The notes under the pieces were generated by a model, which worked only from the letters and a program-made list of their open reading frames with translations, did not search any database and was not told the DNA's origin. This document shows positions 62,575 through 64,000 of a stretch of DNA of 64,000 nt, piece by piece. The stretch is from contig NZ_NBYX01000016.1 in the NCBI RefSeq assembly GCF_002099195.1, forward strand, positions 1 to 64,000, read 5' to 3'. The position numbers and the translations under genes were made by a program. Each line of letters begins with the position of its first letter. The first letter of the stretch is position 1. The stretch comes from Burkholderia puraquae. GTDB lineage: Bacteria > Pseudomonadota > Gammaproteobacteria > Burkholderiales > Burkholderiaceae.

Positions 62575-64000
62575 ATGTCGAACGAAACGAAGTGCCCGTT
62601 CAACCACACCGCTGGTGGCGGCACGACGAACAAGGACTGGTGGCCGAATCAGCTCAACCTGAATATCCTGCACCGGCATTCGCCGCTGTCCGATCCGATG
62701 GACAAGGATTTCGACTATGCCGAAGCGTTCAAGAAGCTGGATCTCGCGGCGGTGAAGCAGGACCTGCACGCGCTGATGACGACGTCGCAGGACTGGTGGC
62801 CGGCCGACTTCGGCCACTACGGCGGCCTGTTCATCCGCATGGCCTGGCACAGCGCCGGCACGTACCGCACGGCCGACGGCCGCGGCGGCGCGGGCGGCGG
62901 GCAGCAGCGCTTCGCGCCGCTGAACAGCTGGCCCGACAACGTCAGCCTCGACAAGGCGCGCCGGCTGCTGTGGCCGATCAAGCAGAAGTACGGCCGCAAC
63001 ATCTCGTGGGCCGACCTGCTGATCCTGACCGGCAACGTCGCGCTCGAATCGATGGGCTTCAAGACCTTCGGCTATGCCGGCGGCCGCGTCGATACGTGGG
63101 AACCGGACGACGTGTACTGGGGTTCGGAAAAGATCTGGCTGGAACTGAGCGGCGGCCCGAACAGCCGCTACTCGGGCAAGCGCGACCTCGAAAGCCCGCT
63201 GGCCGCGGTGCAGATGGGCCTCATCTACGTGAACCCGGAAGGCCCGGACGGCAACCCCGACCCGGTCGCCGCCGCGCATGATATCCGCGAGACGTTCGCA
63301 CGCATGGCGATGAACGACGAAGAGACGGTCGCGCTGATCGCGGGCGGCCATACGTTCGGCAAGACGCACGGCGCCGGCCCGGCCTCGAACGTCGGCGCCG
63401 AGCCGGAAGCCGCGGGCCTCGAGCAGCAGGGTCTCGGCTGGAAGAGCACGTTCGGCACGGGCAAGGGCGCGGACGCGATCACGAGCGGCCTCGAAGTCAC
63501 GTGGACGTCGACGCCGACGCAGTGGAGCAACGACTTCTTCAAGCACCTGTTCAGCTACGAGTGGGAGCTCACGAAGAGCCCGGCCGGCGCGCACCAGTGG
63601 GTCGCGAAGGACGCAGGCGAAGTGATTCCGGATGCGTACGACGCGTCGAAGAAGCATCGCCCGACGATGCTGACGACCGACCTGTCGCTGCGTTTCGATC
63701 CGGCCTACGAGAAGATCTCGCGCCGCTTCTACGAGAACCCGGCCGAGTTCGCCGACGCGTTCGCGCGCGCCTGGTTCAAGCTCACGCACCGCGACATGGG
63801 CCCGCGTGCCCGCTATCTCGGCCCGGACGTGCCGGCCGAGCATCTGCTGTGGCAGGACCCGATTCCGGCCGTCGACCACAAGCTGGTCGACGACGCCGAC
63901 GTCGCGGCGCTGAAGGCGAAGGTGCTTGCATCGGGCCTGTCGGTGTCGCAGCTCGTGTCGACCGCATGGGCGTCGGCTGCGACGTTCCGCGGTTCGGACA
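62575..64000 (+). CDS. katG: Catalase-peroxidase, 5' part
   Basis: The first 475 residues of bifunctional catalase-peroxidase; the rest is beyond the window. It removes hydrogen peroxide. The distal haem residues are visible in FIRMAWHSAGTYR (Arg88, Trp91, His92), and Tyr218 (in IYVNPEGPDG) and Met244 (in FARMAMND) complete the Trp-Tyr-Met adduct. The proximal haem His259 is in ALIAGGHTFGKTHGA. AAGGAG lies 7 nt before the ATG, fixing the start MSNETKCPFNH. No signal peptide, so it is cytosolic. Confidence 0.97.
   Translation, partial: MSNETKCPFNHTAGGGTTNKDWWPNQLNLNILHRHSPLSDPMDKDFDYAEAFKKLDLAAVKQDLHALMTTSQDWWPADFGHYGGLFIRMAWHSAGTYRTADGRGGAGGGQQRFAPLNSWPDNVSLDKARRLLWPIKQKYGRNISWADLLILTGNVALESMGFKTFGYAGGRVDTWEPDDVYWGSEKIWLELSGGPNSRYSGKRDLESPLAAVQMGLIYVNPEGPDGNPDPVAAAHDIRETFARMAMNDEETVALIAGGHTFGKTHGAGPASNVGAEPEAAGLEQQGLGWKSTFGTGKGADAITSGLEVTWTSTPTQWSNDFFKHLFSYEWELTKSPAGAHQWVAKDAGEVIPDAYDASKKHRPTMLTTDLSLRFDPAYEKISRRFYENPAEFADAFARAWFKLTHRDMGPRARYLGPDVPAEHLLWQDPIPAVDHKLVDDADVAALKAKVLASGLSVSQLVSTAWASAATFRGSD

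Noticed and set aside
62122..63879. 585-codon minus-strand frame opposite katG
   Set aside because: The plus strand encodes katG with all catalytic residues; the antisense frame is an artefact.

Overview
This GC-rich window (about two-thirds G+C in genes) reads as a chromosome segment of a Burkholderia, most likely the Burkholderia cepacia complex on main chromosome 1. That placement rests on gene content and order as I recall them for the genus (tandem pqiA copies, split pntAA/pntAB/pntB, oxyR next to katG, the dusB-fis-purH-ruvCAB cluster) and on codon bias; no database was consulted. It is mostly core genome. I see no tRNA, rRNA, insertion sequence, prophage or CRISPR array.

Left part (1-14 kb): the end of a glutamate/aspartate ABC transporter ATPase; a very large classical autotransporter with an extended signal peptide; a class II glutamine amidotransferase; pyrC overlapping a DUF3025 gene; the RNase P RNA; an OsmC-like protein. 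Next comes a short intergenic region that appears to encode a roughly 93-nt small RNA with an anti-Shine-Dalgarno loop. It is followed by a small exported DUF1090-like protein, rplM-rpsI, erpA and anmK.

Middle (14-35 kb): tyrS-dtd-phosphatase on plus; an exported lipoprotein with a ParB/sulfiredoxin-like domain and an MpaB-type oxygenase; the ruvB/ruvA/ruvC, purH, fis-dusB, ubiquinone hydroxylase and pepP block on minus; a GST; a membrane-anchored glutamate-synthase-like flavoprotein whose 5' leader holds a striking nested palindrome; mnmA-NUDIX; and the pntAA-pntAB-pntB transhydrogenase operon.

Right part (35-64 kb): a divergent LysR/nitrilase pair with a shared operator-like region; WYL and VOC genes; an ArsR-AHSA1 pair whose promoter spacer is itself a palindromic operator; an RlmL-like methyltransferase; a Gcr-type membrane protein misleadingly named a recombinase; the pqiA-pqiA-pqiB-pqiC lipid-transport operon; a cytochrome b561 followed by two YceI genes (one starting with TTG); an MHS transporter; an S41 protease; the queA-tgt-yajC-secD-secF block; recG; oxyR; and the first 475 codons of katG, cut by the window edge. 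A 45-codon ORF with a strong ribosome-binding site lies in the oxyR-katG gap.

The most interesting signals are small and non-protein: the anti-SD small RNA, the nested palindrome at 29.8 kb, and the small ORF upstream of katG.
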